In this document: in pieces, positions 1 to 7,225 of the stretch | Layout of the letters: each line of letters starts with the position of its first letter | How positions within the stretch are numbered: the stretch's first letter is position 1 | Source: Deltaproteobacteria bacterium | Lineage (GTDB): Bacteria; Myxococcota_A; JAADFL01 | Direction: 5' to 3' | DNA length: 26,484 bases | Assembly: GCA_013152945.1 (NCBI GenBank) | Contig: JAADFL010000068.1 | Location: 1-26,484 of the forward strand | Translations under genes and position numbers: made by a program | The notes under the pieces: model-generated | What the model was told of the DNA's origin: nothing | What the model saw: only the letters and a program-made list of their open reading frames with translations | The model's database searches: none

Positions 1-129
1 CCCCGCACGTGAAACCAGTGCTCCTTTTTTACGGGTCACCTGGACCTGTGGACTCATATTTGTAATACTTGTACACATCAGGGAAGCAGAGAAGGGGGTG
101 GGGGGAGCATGACTCGGGTAGAAAGTCCG

Positions 130-151
130 TCCCCTGCTTATCCCCTGCTTA
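130..151. repeat. 11-nt tandem direct repeat (TCCCCTGCTTA x2)
   Basis: Two exact, adjacent copies of TCCCCTGCTTA lie at 130-140 and 141-151. The 11-nt period puts both copies on the same face of the helix, which would suit a regulator binding as a tandem dimer. They lie about 65 nt upstream of the candidate -35 box. No known regulator is recognised, and chance duplication is possible. Confidence 0.6.
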
Positions 152-216
152 TTTCTTTCAACAAGTCCACTCGATTGTATTACCGGGCCGGCCAGCGTCG
201 GCCCTCGTATTGACCT

Positions 217-244
217 TTGACAGGCCCTTGTTCTAGGATTTGAT
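217..244 (+). promoter_or_regulatory. Candidate sigma-70-type promoter for the aminotransferase-folC pair
   Basis: A consensus -35 hexamer TTGACA (217-222) is followed after 16 nt by TTTGAT (239-244), which matches four of six -10 positions. It would start RNA near 251 and leave a leader of about 80 nt before the ATG at 335. The -35 is convincing and the -10 is weak. Confidence 0.4.
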
Positions 245-321
245 TTTGATAACGGTTTACAGGCGATTCAATGGAGATTATCCGCTTAAAATCTTATTAT
301 ATCGCATGACAGTGCAACATT

Positions 322-327
322 GAAGGG
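322..327 (+). promoter_or_regulatory. Ribosome binding site that decides the aminotransferase start
   Basis: GAAGGG lies 7 nt upstream of the ATG at 335. The in-frame TTG at 320 overlaps this purine block and has no Shine-Dalgarno of its own, so the ATG is preferred. Confidence 0.6.
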
Positions 328-334
328 CTTACAC

Positions 335-1516
335 ATGATTATCAATTCAAATGTCGTCAATATACCCCCCCCACCGCTTGTCGAATTGACAGGCAACATA
401 AAGAAACTTCGGTCCCAAGGTAAACATGTCATTGACTTGAGCCAGGCCATGGTGAATTTTCCTCAGCCCCAAGGCTTTAGGGAAGGGGTGATCAAGGCCA
501 TGGAATCAGGGGCATCTGAAGCCTATGCCCCTGACCAGGGTTTGCTCGAACTCAGGGTGAAATTGGCTGACTACCTTTCTTTTGCCTTTGGCGTTACCTG
601 GGACCCTGAAGACGAGTTGATGATAACCGCCGGCGCAAACCAGGCGGCTTTCCTTGCAATGACATGCGTATTTTCGCCCGGCGACCGGGTTCTGCTGTTT
701 TCACCTTACTATTTCAATCACCACATGGCCCTTTCCATGCTCGGAACAGTACCCGAAACCGTGCAGGGCAAGCCGGAAAAGGGTTTCGTTCCAAGGCCAA
801 ACGACCTGGCCGATATCATAGATTCCAGGACAAGAGGCATTGTGATTGTCAACCCAAACAATCCCACAGGAGCACGTTACAGGAACTCTTTGTCAAAGGA
901 TCTGTGCAGCCTCACTGCTGAAAAGGATCTCTTCCTGGTTTCAGACCAGACTTACCATGAAATCTACTTTGGACTCGATGCGCCTTTGAGCCCTGCATCC
1001 GATTCATCGTGCAGAAACCGCACTGCAACGGTTGGCTCTTTCTCAAAGTCACTTGGCCTTGCAGGCTGGCGGATCGGGTTCCTGGCCGGCCCATCACCTC
1101 TTATTCGGGAAGCATTGAAAGTCCAGGACACATCTATTATCTGCGCTCCGACTGCATCGCAGCTCGGATTACTGGCAGCCCTCGATAAAGCGCCCAAACA
1201 CGTGGAACAAGTGCGGAAGGCGCTCAAGGCAAGACGGGACTCCCTGATGGAAAGCCTCTTCGATTCAGGTTACGGGGACTATTTCAGTGAACCCGGCGGA
1301 GCGGTCTTTCTGTTCTTCAAGTTGCCGAAAGGCATGGACGACATCTCTTCAAGCAGGCAGTTGCTGGAATCCAAGCTCGTTGCAGTAGTGCCGGGCAGCG
1401 TGTTCGGCCCCGGGGGTAAAGGGTACTGGCGAATCAGCTTCGGAACTGCATACAAGGAAGACCTCGTCGAGGCAGGCAAGAGGATAGCCGAGTACCTGAA
1501 AGAGAATCAAAATTGA
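335..1516 (+). CDS. PLP-dependent aminotransferase, class I/II (fold type I)
   Basis: The 393-residue product looks like a cytosolic, soluble pyridoxal-phosphate aminotransferase of the aspartate-aminotransferase superfamily, of usual length. Visible motifs are NPNNPTG (about 173-179), the D204-x-x-Y207 pair that contacts the cofactor ring and phenolic oxygen, SFSKSLG with the Schiff-base lysine at about K238, GWRIGF (about 244-249), and a late YWRISFG where the carboxylate-binding Arg normally lies. All key residues are present, so it is probably active. The amino donor and acceptor cannot be told from sequence. The start is the ATG at 335, preceded by GAAGGG; an upstream TTG at 320 is less likely. 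The stop overlaps the start of the folC-like gene, implying translational coupling. A run of eight C (365-372) encodes part of a Pro-Pro-Pro-Pro stretch near the N-terminus and is a possible slippage site. Confidence 0.9.
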   Translation: MIINSNVVNIPPPPLVELTGNIKKLRSQGKHVIDLSQAMVNFPQPQGFREGVIKAMESGASEAYAPDQGLLELRVKLADYLSFAFGVTWDPEDELMITAGANQAAFLAMTCVFSPGDRVLLFSPYYFNHHMALSMLGTVPETVQGKPEKGFVPRPNDLADIIDSRTRGIVIVNPNNPTGARYRNSLSKDLCSLTAEKDLFLVSDQTYHEIYFGLDAPLSPASDSSCRNRTATVGSFSKSLGLAGWRIGFLAGPSPLIREALKVQDTSIICAPTASQLGLLAALDKAPKHVEQVRKALKARRDSLMESLFDSGYGDYFSEPGGAVFLFFKLPKGMDDISSSRQLLESKLVAVVPGSVFGPGGKGYWRISFGTAYKEDLVEAGKRIAEYLKENQN

Positions 1517-2838
1517 AAGCGTCAACCAACGAATCGCTGGTAAGAGCTTATGAAAAGTTGGAAGATCGGCTCAACAGGCAACTGATAAGGCCTGACTCGT
1601 TTCTTCAAAGAAGTGAAGATGAATCCATGAGGCAACGGGCGAAAAGGAAATTTGAAGAAGCTGCAGACTTCTTCCACCAGGTGGCTGATCCGCAAAAATC
1701 CTTCGAGTCCATACTGATTGCAGGAACGAGCGGCAAGGGAACAACGGCATCCATGGTGGCACATGCCCTCTCATCCAGGGGATTCAAGGTGGGTCTTCAT
1801 ACCTCGCCGTACTTGCAGGTATTAAGCGAGAAGATCTGGATAGACGGCTATTATGCCGACAGCTTCCTGCTCAACGAACTGCTGGACGAAATCTGGCCCA
1901 TGGCCCTGAAAATCCGCACCCCTGCTGCGGCTGCATCGGCTCACGGCCTGGCCAATGTTGCACTGGCATATAAGGCGTTCGAAAAAGCCAAGGTGGACAT
2001 TGCCGTGGTGGAAGCAGGTGTGGGGGGAAGATACGATTTCAACAACATCCTTGAACCCATTGCAACATGCGTGACGAATGTGGGTCCGGATCACCTGGTA
2101 ACGCTCGGTCCCGGGCTCGAAGACATTGCATGGCACAAAGCCGGAATTGCACGGCCGGGCGTTCCCCTTGTCACGGGTGCCGTGGGTAAGGCCCTCTGTA
2201 TCATCGAAAAAGAAGCACAAAAAAAGAACGCCTTCCTGCGGGTGATCGAGCCCGGAACTGGTGAGAATTTCATGAGCAGAGACGAAAGGCTTGCAGCCGC
2301 AGTACTGGACAGCCTGCCCGAGCCTTTTCGAATAAGAGGCTTCACCATGGATGAGCAGAGAAAAACCAGGCTGTTGCCGGGCAGGTTCGAGCAGCTCCCC
2401 GGAGGAAGGGTTTTGCTTGACGGGGCCCATAACCCGGACAAGATCAAGGCCCTTGTTCTGGCCCTCAAACAAAAATACAACGAAAAGCCAGTGCTTGTGT
2501 ACGGGCAACTGGAATCCAAGGACCTGTCGCAAATGCTCGAGCCCCTTTCAAAGGCCGTATCCTTTATTGTGGCGACCGAGCCGGCAACCTACGAAAAGCC
2601 GGCGATCCCTGCGCTAAAAATCGCTGAAACAGCGCAAGCGATAGGGCTCGGAGCAAAGGTGGTTGCCGATCCGAAAGCGGCTGTGTTCGAGGCCCTTTCA
2701 CATGCGGGAACAAGCAAAAAGGTCCTGGTTACGGGCTCGCTCTACCTGCTTGGAGAAATCAGGAACATGATCTATCCATGGCAGGATGTTCTTCGATACA
2801 GGCAGAGTTGGTTCGACACAAAAAAGGAAATCTCTTGA
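1513..2838 (+). CDS. folC: FolC-type Mur ligase (folylpolyglutamate/dihydrofolate synthase family)
   Basis: The 441-residue product is an ATP-dependent amide ligase of the FolC branch of the Mur ligase superfamily, which links glutamate to dihydropteroate or folate. Motifs in order: P-loop GTSGKGTT (71-78), HTSPYL...SEKIWIDG (96-112), VVEAGVGGRYDFNN (165-178), NVGPDH (189-194), HKAGIA (208-213) with the lysine that is carbamylated in the family, and LDGAHNPD (302-309). Length is typical. It starts with TTG at 1513 in an ATTGA overlap with the aminotransferase stop. An in-frame ATG at 1627 would remove N-terminal helix material, so TTG is preferred. The tight pairing with an aminotransferase, and no other folate gene in view, leaves room for a related ligase with another substrate. 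The family is certain; the folate role is inferred. Confidence 0.85.
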   Translation: MKASTNESLVRAYEKLEDRLNRQLIRPDSFLQRSEDESMRQRAKRKFEEAADFFHQVADPQKSFESILIAGTSGKGTTASMVAHALSSRGFKVGLHTSPYLQVLSEKIWIDGYYADSFLLNELLDEIWPMALKIRTPAAAASAHGLANVALAYKAFEKAKVDIAVVEAGVGGRYDFNNILEPIATCVTNVGPDHLVTLGPGLEDIAWHKAGIARPGVPLVTGAVGKALCIIEKEAQKKNAFLRVIEPGTGENFMSRDERLAAAVLDSLPEPFRIRGFTMDEQRKTRLLPGRFEQLPGGRVLLDGAHNPDKIKALVLALKQKYNEKPVLVYGQLESKDLSQMLEPLSKAVSFIVATEPATYEKPAIPALKIAETAQAIGLGAKVVADPKAAVFEALSHAGTSKKVLVTGSLYLLGEIRNMIYPWQDVLRYRQSWFDTKKEIS

Positions 2839-2843
2839 AATGA

Positions 2844-2867
2844 GACTCGTTTCGCATAAACGAAGTC
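2844..2867. terminator. Possible bidirectional terminator between folC and the rhomboid gene
   Basis: An inverted repeat, GACTCGTTT then AAACGAAGTC with one bulged A and a 5-nt loop, fills most of the 32-nt gap between two converging genes. The T-rich tails are short, so termination strength is uncertain. Confidence 0.35.
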
Positions 2868-2870
2868 CTT

Positions 2871-4211
2871 TCAGCCCGGTGAAGGTGGAAGTTTGCAGGA
2901 ATGGGCCAATCTCTCCAAAAGTTTCTTGTAGTCAGGATAATCGAAAAGGGATGTGCCCGTGAATATTACAGCCAACTTGCGGTCAGATCTCGTGACATAT
3001 ACATCGATCCGCTGGCGCTCCTCTTTGTAAGTCCACACGATCTCCAGCTTGTTCCAGGTCCTGGATCCTATTTCGACTTTTGATGCCCCGAGGATCGCCA
3101 GGTCTTGAATCTCGCCAGCAGCCCCCAACCCGGCCAGGAACTGGTCTGAAAAAGCGTCCTTGGAGTTTTCCCCCTGGTATTCCCTGTCAGGCTTCAGAAA
3201 ACCGGCGCTTATCCATTCCTCCCCGTTCCCCCTTGCCTCAAAACCCCAGAACTCCGGAACCGGCTCCCACGTATCCGGGGCAACAAAGGTGATGCCTTCA
3301 GGCGTGGCAACAGCAACCATGACCGGGTCGGACGATGCCACGTAAGCCCCTGCAGCGGTCGCCACGAGCAGTGACGAGACGGCCGTGATGTAGTATCGTT
3401 TCTTCATCCTTGGAAACCTTTGTCCGGATTGTTTGAACAGAGCCGGTTCGAGCAGGAAACCGCAAATTATTCCTGCGACCAGCCCTCCGAGATGAGCAAA
3501 GTTGTCGATCCTGATGTCCGTGAAACCGAGCCAAAGGCAGAGCAACAGGTACGGCATTACAGCAACTCCGAAATAACGCTTGTACACCGGTGGAAGCAAT
3601 TCCTTGTACCTGAATCCAAAGACCACGGATGCCCCCATGACGCCAAAGACCATGCCAGACGCTCCGACGCTCACCATGGGATTCAACAGGTACGAAACAA
3701 TGCCGGAAGACAAGGCGGAAATAATCAGCAGGAGCAGGTATGCCACAGGTGTATAGACATTTTCCATGGCGCCTCCCACGTGGAACAGGACGAACATATT
3801 TACGAACAGATGCCACAAGCCCGAATGGACGAAACTGGCGGTCAGGAGTCTCCAGTATTCCTTCAGCTCGTAAATACGGGAATTGACTTTTGCACCGTAA
3901 TGAATCTGGACAAGCAGGTTACGGCTTCCTCCCGCGGATTCCATGAGCTTCCATATCAACACGTTGAGTCCGATTATTATAATGGTTATCATGGGAAACC
4001 TGCTCAATGTGAAATTGCGCCGAAATGCTATTTCCTGTACGTTGTACAACCCGTTGTACAATTCGAGCTTTTTGGCTCTCACGAAATCAGGACCGGTAAC
4101 AGGTTCGAATCTGATCTCTGCCTCTGGTTTGATTTTACCTTGCCTGACAAGCTCTTCGAAATCCCGGTAAAGAACCCTCCGAATTCTTCCGCCTGTTTTT
4201 ATCTCCACCAT
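2871..4211 (-). CDS. Rhomboid-family intramembrane serine protease with C-terminal soluble domain
   Basis: The 446-residue product has a full rhomboid core. TM1 is around 73-90. EYWRLLTASFVHSGLWHLFVN carries the conserved WR and the H-x4-H-x3-N motif (H129, H134, N138). The nucleophile motif is GASG with Ser185, and the catalytic base is AHLGG with His240, so the Ser-His dyad is intact. It differs from minimal rhomboids at both ends. An N-terminal cytosolic stretch of about 70 residues contains FEELVRQGKIKPE and faintly resembles GYF_2-type modules. After the core, a seventh hydrophobic helix (about 274-292) leads to a soluble C-terminal domain of about 150 residues that reads like a PsbP/Mog1-type fold. 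The ATG at 4211 has GGAG 6 nt upstream. The gene is divergent from the Memo gene. The substrate is unknown. Confidence 0.88.
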   Translation of the reverse strand: MVEIKTGGRIRRVLYRDFEELVRQGKIKPEAEIRFEPVTGPDFVRAKKLELYNGLYNVQEIAFRRNFTLSRFPMITIIIIGLNVLIWKLMESAGGSRNLLVQIHYGAKVNSRIYELKEYWRLLTASFVHSGLWHLFVNMFVLFHVGGAMENVYTPVAYLLLLIISALSSGIVSYLLNPMVSVGASGMVFGVMGASVVFGFRYKELLPPVYKRYFGVAVMPYLLLCLWLGFTDIRIDNFAHLGGLVAGIICGFLLEPALFKQSGQRFPRMKKRYYITAVSSLLVATAAGAYVASSDPVMVAVATPEGITFVAPDTWEPVPEFWGFEARGNGEEWISAGFLKPDREYQGENSKDAFSDQFLAGLGAAGEIQDLAILGASKVEIGSRTWNKLEIVWTYKEERQRIDVYVTRSDRKLAVIFTGTSLFDYPDYKKLLERLAHSCKLPPSPG

Positions 4212-4305
4212 GCCGGACTCCGGGTCTCTCGGTTCATGCTTTCAGGGTACAGTACCTTGAAAGACTGCTCAAGCAGCTATACGATTTGGACAATTGTTCG
4301 GACAG

Positions 4306-4328
4306 CCCGGTTCCCGGGTAATAGGAGG
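4306..4328 (+). promoter_or_regulatory. Stem-loop next to a strong Shine-Dalgarno before the Memo gene
   Basis: AGGAGG (4323-4328) lies 5 nt upstream of the ATG at 4334. Just before it a small hairpin, CCCGG-TTC-CCGGG (4306-4318), could pair in the leader RNA. A near-palindrome CTGCTCAAGCAG (4265-4276) lies further upstream between a possible TTGAAA (4257) and TATACG (4278), a 15-nt spacing that is short for a promoter. The Shine-Dalgarno is sure; the other elements are suggestive. Confidence 0.5.
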
Positions 4329-4333
4329 CTCAC

Positions 4334-5284
4334 ATGAATTACAAGGTTTGCCTTTTTACTTGTCTTTCCGCTTGTGTCCTTATGATGGTCGCCGCATGCG
4401 ATTCGCCGGCCCGGGAGGTGACTCCCAAATCCGGGACCAAGCCAGGTGCCAGCAAGCCTGTTGAAACCATCTTCGAGCCGGTGGTGGCAGGCTCGTTCTA
4501 TCCCGGTGACAAAACCGAGCTGCTGGAAATGATGGATACGTTCCTGGCCAAGGCCAAGCCGGTAAAACCAAAGGGACATATCCTGGGCTTCGTAGAGCCG
4601 CATGCAGGATACATATATTCAGGGCCTGTGGCTGCCTGGGGATACAAGCTCCTCAAGGGCATGAAGTTCGATCGCGTGGTCATAATGGGACCTTCGCACA
4701 GGGCATATACGGATTACATCGGGGTATTGAACAAGGATTATTACTCCATTCCAACCGGCAAGGTGAAGATAGACAAGAAAGCGTGCCGAACACTGCTCAA
4801 GGACAACAGCCTGTTCAGGGAGGATATCAGGTTGTTCGACCGGGAACATTCCGTGGAAGTGGAGATGCCGTTCCTCCAACGCGTGATGCCTGGTGTAAAG
4901 GTCGTGCCCCTGGTTTTCGGTAACCCGGAACCCGAGACTGCAAAAAAGGCGGCCCAAGTACTCACCAGGATTTTCAAGGGCTCGAACACGTTGTTCATAG
5001 CTTCGTCAGATCTTTCCCATTACCATCCATACGACCATGCAGTACCCGAGGACAAGGCGACATTGAAGCTCATCGAGGCCCTGGACACAACCACATTGGC
5101 TGCCAAGTGGAGAACCAGAGAAAGGGAGCTATGCGGATTCGGGCCTGTCATGACCTTGATGTACATGGCCAAGATGAGGAAGGCCACGGCAAAAATTATT
5201 CACTATGCCAACTCTGGAGACACGCAGGGCAATAAGTCAAGGGTCGTAGGGTACGGGGTCGTGGCCTTTTCGATCATTAAATAA
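4334..5284 (+). CDS. Memo-family protein (AmmeMemoRadiSam system protein B) with lipoprotein leader
   Basis: The 316-residue product has the whole Memo/AmmeMemoRadiSam-B core: AGSFYPGD (52-59), EPHAGYIYSG with H90, GPSHRAY with H122, EHSVEVEMPFLQ (171-182), SSDLSHYHPYD with H229, and LCGFGPV with C267. These match the metal-binding His and Cys positions known in Memo proteins. Memo proteins are usually cytosolic and, in bacteria, encoded beside or fused to AMMECR1 and a radical SAM enzyme. Here the chain begins with a lipoprotein signal peptide (lipobox VAAC, Cys22), and neither partner is in the window. Residue +2 after the Cys is Asp, which in E. coli keeps lipoproteins in the inner membrane; that rule may not hold here. 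The start is fixed by AGGAGG. The biochemical role is unknown. It could be an extracytoplasmic metal-dependent dioxygenase-fold protein. Confidence 0.88.
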   Translation: MNYKVCLFTCLSACVLMMVAACDSPAREVTPKSGTKPGASKPVETIFEPVVAGSFYPGDKTELLEMMDTFLAKAKPVKPKGHILGFVEPHAGYIYSGPVAAWGYKLLKGMKFDRVVIMGPSHRAYTDYIGVLNKDYYSIPTGKVKIDKKACRTLLKDNSLFREDIRLFDREHSVEVEMPFLQRVMPGVKVVPLVFGNPEPETAKKAAQVLTRIFKGSNTLFIASSDLSHYHPYDHAVPEDKATLKLIEALDTTTLAAKWRTRERELCGFGPVMTLMYMAKMRKATAKIIHYANSGDTQGNKSRVVGYGVVAFSIIK

Positions 5285-5312
5285 CCGGCATTCGGATATT
5301 TCTACATGCCGG
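5285..5312. terminator. Inverted repeat between converging genes, likely terminator for the minus-strand operon
   Basis: CCGGCAT (5285-5291) and ATGCCGG (5306-5312) form a perfect 7-bp stem with a 14-nt loop. The right arm overlaps the last codons of the NTF2-like gene. Read on the minus strand, the stem is followed by TTATTTAAT, a modest U-tract. It is the only obvious stop signal in the 17-nt gap and could also act on the Memo transcript. Confidence 0.45.
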
Positions 5313-5799
5313 AAAGAATCTTCCACTTGCCATTCTCCCGAATGAATGTCATGCGGTTGAAATCAGACAGCATGTGCCATTCCGGCTCCTTCTTGTCTTC
5401 TTCCGCGGGCTGGGTCTGGTACCTCGTCTCTACGCGCAGGTCTGCATAAGCCCTGTCACCCTGGACATCGATCTTATTTATTTGGATCACGAGCCTGGCT
5501 TTCAACACTCTCTTGAAATCTTCTGAATGAAGTTTCCTGGCCAGCCCGTCATAGTCGTAGTCATCCTGGGTGCCGACAGTCGCGTTCGTCTCCATGTATC
5601 TCTTGGAGGCAAGTGAGAGCAATGCGTCCGCATCTCTCTTTTCAAATGCCTCCCTGTAATTTTCTATCAGCGATATTATTGCCTTATTGTCTGCTGTGTC
5701 AGGTATTTCAGTGCCCTTGATTACCGGCCGGGCACATGCCTGAAAGACCATTGTTTGCAAAACCATAAAGGCGACATAGAGAAAATTTATTTTTGTCAC
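5302..5799 (-). CDS. NTF2/SnoaL-like lipoprotein, function unknown
   Basis: The 165-residue product has a lipoprotein leader (n-region MTKINF, hydrophobic stretch, lipobox FQAC with Cys22). Its body reads like an NTF2/SnoaL-like cone fold: helical IISLIENYREAFEKRDADALLSL, a middle segment around 65-100, then beta-strands with alternating pattern (AYADLRVETRY) and a final FIRENGKWKILSGM, typical of the last NTF2 strand. The GTG at 5799 is chosen as start because GGAGG lies 6 nt upstream (5806-5810) and the signal peptide then begins properly. A longer reading from an ATG at 5853 would put 18 unlikely residues in front. It follows the FGE-like lipoprotein gene by 70 nt on the same strand and is probably last in that operon. 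No catalytic residues are evident; a binding or stress-related envelope role is only a guess. Confidence 0.75.
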   Translation of the reverse strand: MTKINFLYVAFMVLQTMVFQACARPVIKGTEIPDTADNKAIISLIENYREAFEKRDADALLSLASKRYMETNATVGTQDDYDYDGLARKLHSEDFKRVLKARLVIQINKIDVQGDRAYADLRVETRYQTQPAEEDKKEPEWHMLSDFNRMTFIRENGKWKILSGM

Positions 5800-5869
5800 G
5801 ACATACCTCCGGGAACCATTCTCAAAAAGCCATGCAAGCGTAGTTTGCCGCACGGTTCTTTGTCAATCA

Positions 5870-7225
5870 TCAAAAACCGGTAAACACGCATCTGAAACCT
5901 AGATCCTGGCTAAACGAGTCAGCCCATTTTCTCGAGGCGGTTCTCATGTCAGTGGAATCGAATTGCCACGATCCGCCACGCACCACCTTGCTCGTTCCAC
6001 CGGCCGGCCCGGACGGATCTTTGGGATCCGAGTTCGAGTAGTAATCCTTGCCGTACAAATCACGGCACCATTCCCTTACATTTCCCGACATTTCCCTTAC
6101 CCCGAAAGGTGACACGTCATTAAGCGAGCCCACGGCGCTTGCAGATCCGTTGCACCCGAAATAGTTGGCGATGTCACACGAAGGATCGGCATCTCCGAAT
6201 GGATAGACACGATAGTCATCCTTGTTCCTCATGGGACCTCGTGCGGCATATTCCCACTGGGCTTCAGTAGGCAGATCTCCGCCCAGCCATGTACAAAATT
6301 CCCGGGCCTGCTGCCATGTCACACACGCCACAGGATGATTCGGCCTGGCCCCGGGATCCCATACAAATGATCCGCAGGCATTGGGCTCGTTGCCTCCGGT
6401 ATCAGCAGCAAACCTTGCAAAATCCCTCTGCGTGGCCTCATCCCTCATGATCCAGAACGGGGAAAGTTCCACCTGGTGCTGCGGCAATTCCCTTGTCATG
6501 CAATCCAGATCATTGTTCAGGTCGTCCCTACAGCCCATCCAGAAGGTGCCGCCGCTCATTTCTATGATGCCGCCGCCCTTTCCGTCGGCCAGGTAGCACA
6601 CCTCCAAACCTGAAGGTCCATCACAACAAGTGAGCCCATTGCCCCGGTTTGAAGGATGGAGGCATTCGCAGCCGTTTCCCTGTTCTTCCCCAATGTCCCG
6701 GTTTATGTCCGTGTAATCATTGACACAGTTGTACCTGCATCTTCCTGAAACACACTTGGTTACAACATTGGCCTGGTACAGGCACTCATGGCCGCACTTA
6801 CCGCAATTTTTCGGATCATTGTCCAGGTCAGCCTCGCAACCATTGGAAATGTTATTATCGCAATTTGCATGTCCTTTTGGACATTCGAGTTCTTCAAGAT
6901 CCGGTAAGCTTTCGCTTTCACGGTCATCCGGATCCGCCTCAAACCCGGCATCCGGTTCCCACTTGCCATCCAAATCAACACCCCCCCCATCTTCAGCCGG
7001 CTCTTCAATATCCACCCCATCTGCATCCAATGACTCGGCCTCTTCCTTGTCCGGCAGGTAAAGACACCAACCCTTTTCACTGCAGAACTGGCCCTTTGGA
7101 CACTTGTACTTTGGACCGCAGTGCAATTTCTTGACTGTCTGGTCCACATCAACCAAAAGAGTGCACTCTGCAAGGAACAAGAGCATGAAAACAAACGAAA
7201 ACCATTTTATAACTTTGCTTACCAT
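5870..7225 (-). CDS. Cysteine-rich lipoprotein with C-terminal FGE-sulfatase-like domain
   Basis: The 451-residue product starts with a lipoprotein leader (lipobox LAEC, Cys21). A short Cys module follows (CGPKYKCPKGQFC), then a very acidic Asp/Glu/Gly linker (about 60-110), then a second Cys-rich module with CPKGHANC and GCEADLDNDPKNCGKCG, a pattern common in myxobacterial surface proteins. From about 222 to the end is an FGE-sulfatase domain (GGTFWMGC, LPTEAQWEYAARG, MSGNVREWC, VVRGGSW, LGFRC). Genuine formylglycine-generating enzymes have a Cys pair just after the GGS motif. Here that stretch reads QFDSTDMRTASRKW with no Cys, so oxidase activity is unlikely and a carbohydrate or protein-binding role is more plausible. 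The ATG at 7225 overlaps the upstream gene's stop (ATGGTAA), implying coupling. A G8 run encodes Gly residues of the linker (6981-6988). Confidence 0.85.
   Translation of the reverse strand: MVSKVIKWFSFVFMLLFLAECTLLVDVDQTVKKLHCGPKYKCPKGQFCSEKGWCLYLPDKEEAESLDADGVDIEEPAEDGGGVDLDGKWEPDAGFEADPDDRESESLPDLEELECPKGHANCDNNISNGCEADLDNDPKNCGKCGHECLYQANVVTKCVSGRCRYNCVNDYTDINRDIGEEQGNGCECLHPSNRGNGLTCCDGPSGLEVCYLADGKGGGIIEMSGGTFWMGCRDDLNNDLDCMTRELPQHQVELSPFWIMRDEATQRDFARFAADTGGNEPNACGSFVWDPGARPNHPVACVTWQQAREFCTWLGGDLPTEAQWEYAARGPMRNKDDYRVYPFGDADPSCDIANYFGCNGSASAVGSLNDVSPFGVREMSGNVREWCRDLYGKDYYSNSDPKDPSGPAGGTSKVVRGGSWQFDSTDMRTASRKWADSFSQDLGFRCVFTGF
6981..6988 (-). repeat. G8 homopolymer inside the FGE-like lipoprotein gene
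   Basis: Eight C on the plus strand equal eight G in the coding strand, inside codons for the Asp-Gly-Gly-Gly part of the acidic linker (about residues 79-82). Gain or loss of one base would truncate the protein before its FGE-like domain. It is a potential phase-variation tract. Confidence 0.6.

Larger units (their letters stand above)
1..334. other. Upstream intergenic region, no gene seen
   Basis: No credible coding sequence was seen on either strand. The stretch holds a weak GCAC/GTGC inverted repeat (5-8 and 18-21) followed by six T, which could be the tail of a terminator for a gene outside the window. It also has a G-rich patch (94-105), an 11-nt tandem repeat (130-151), a GGGCCG/CGGCCC inverted repeat (185-190 and 199-204) and a candidate promoter (217-244). 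It most likely serves as the control region of the aminotransferase-folC pair. Confidence 0.5.

Noticed and set aside
1822-2532. Minus-strand open frame (236 residues) opposite folC
   Set aside because: Antisense to conserved Mur-ligase motifs; no motif of its own.
3420-4337. Plus-strand open frame (305 residues) opposite the rhomboid
   Set aside because: Covers the antisense of the rhomboid catalytic core and runs into the Memo start; no family features.
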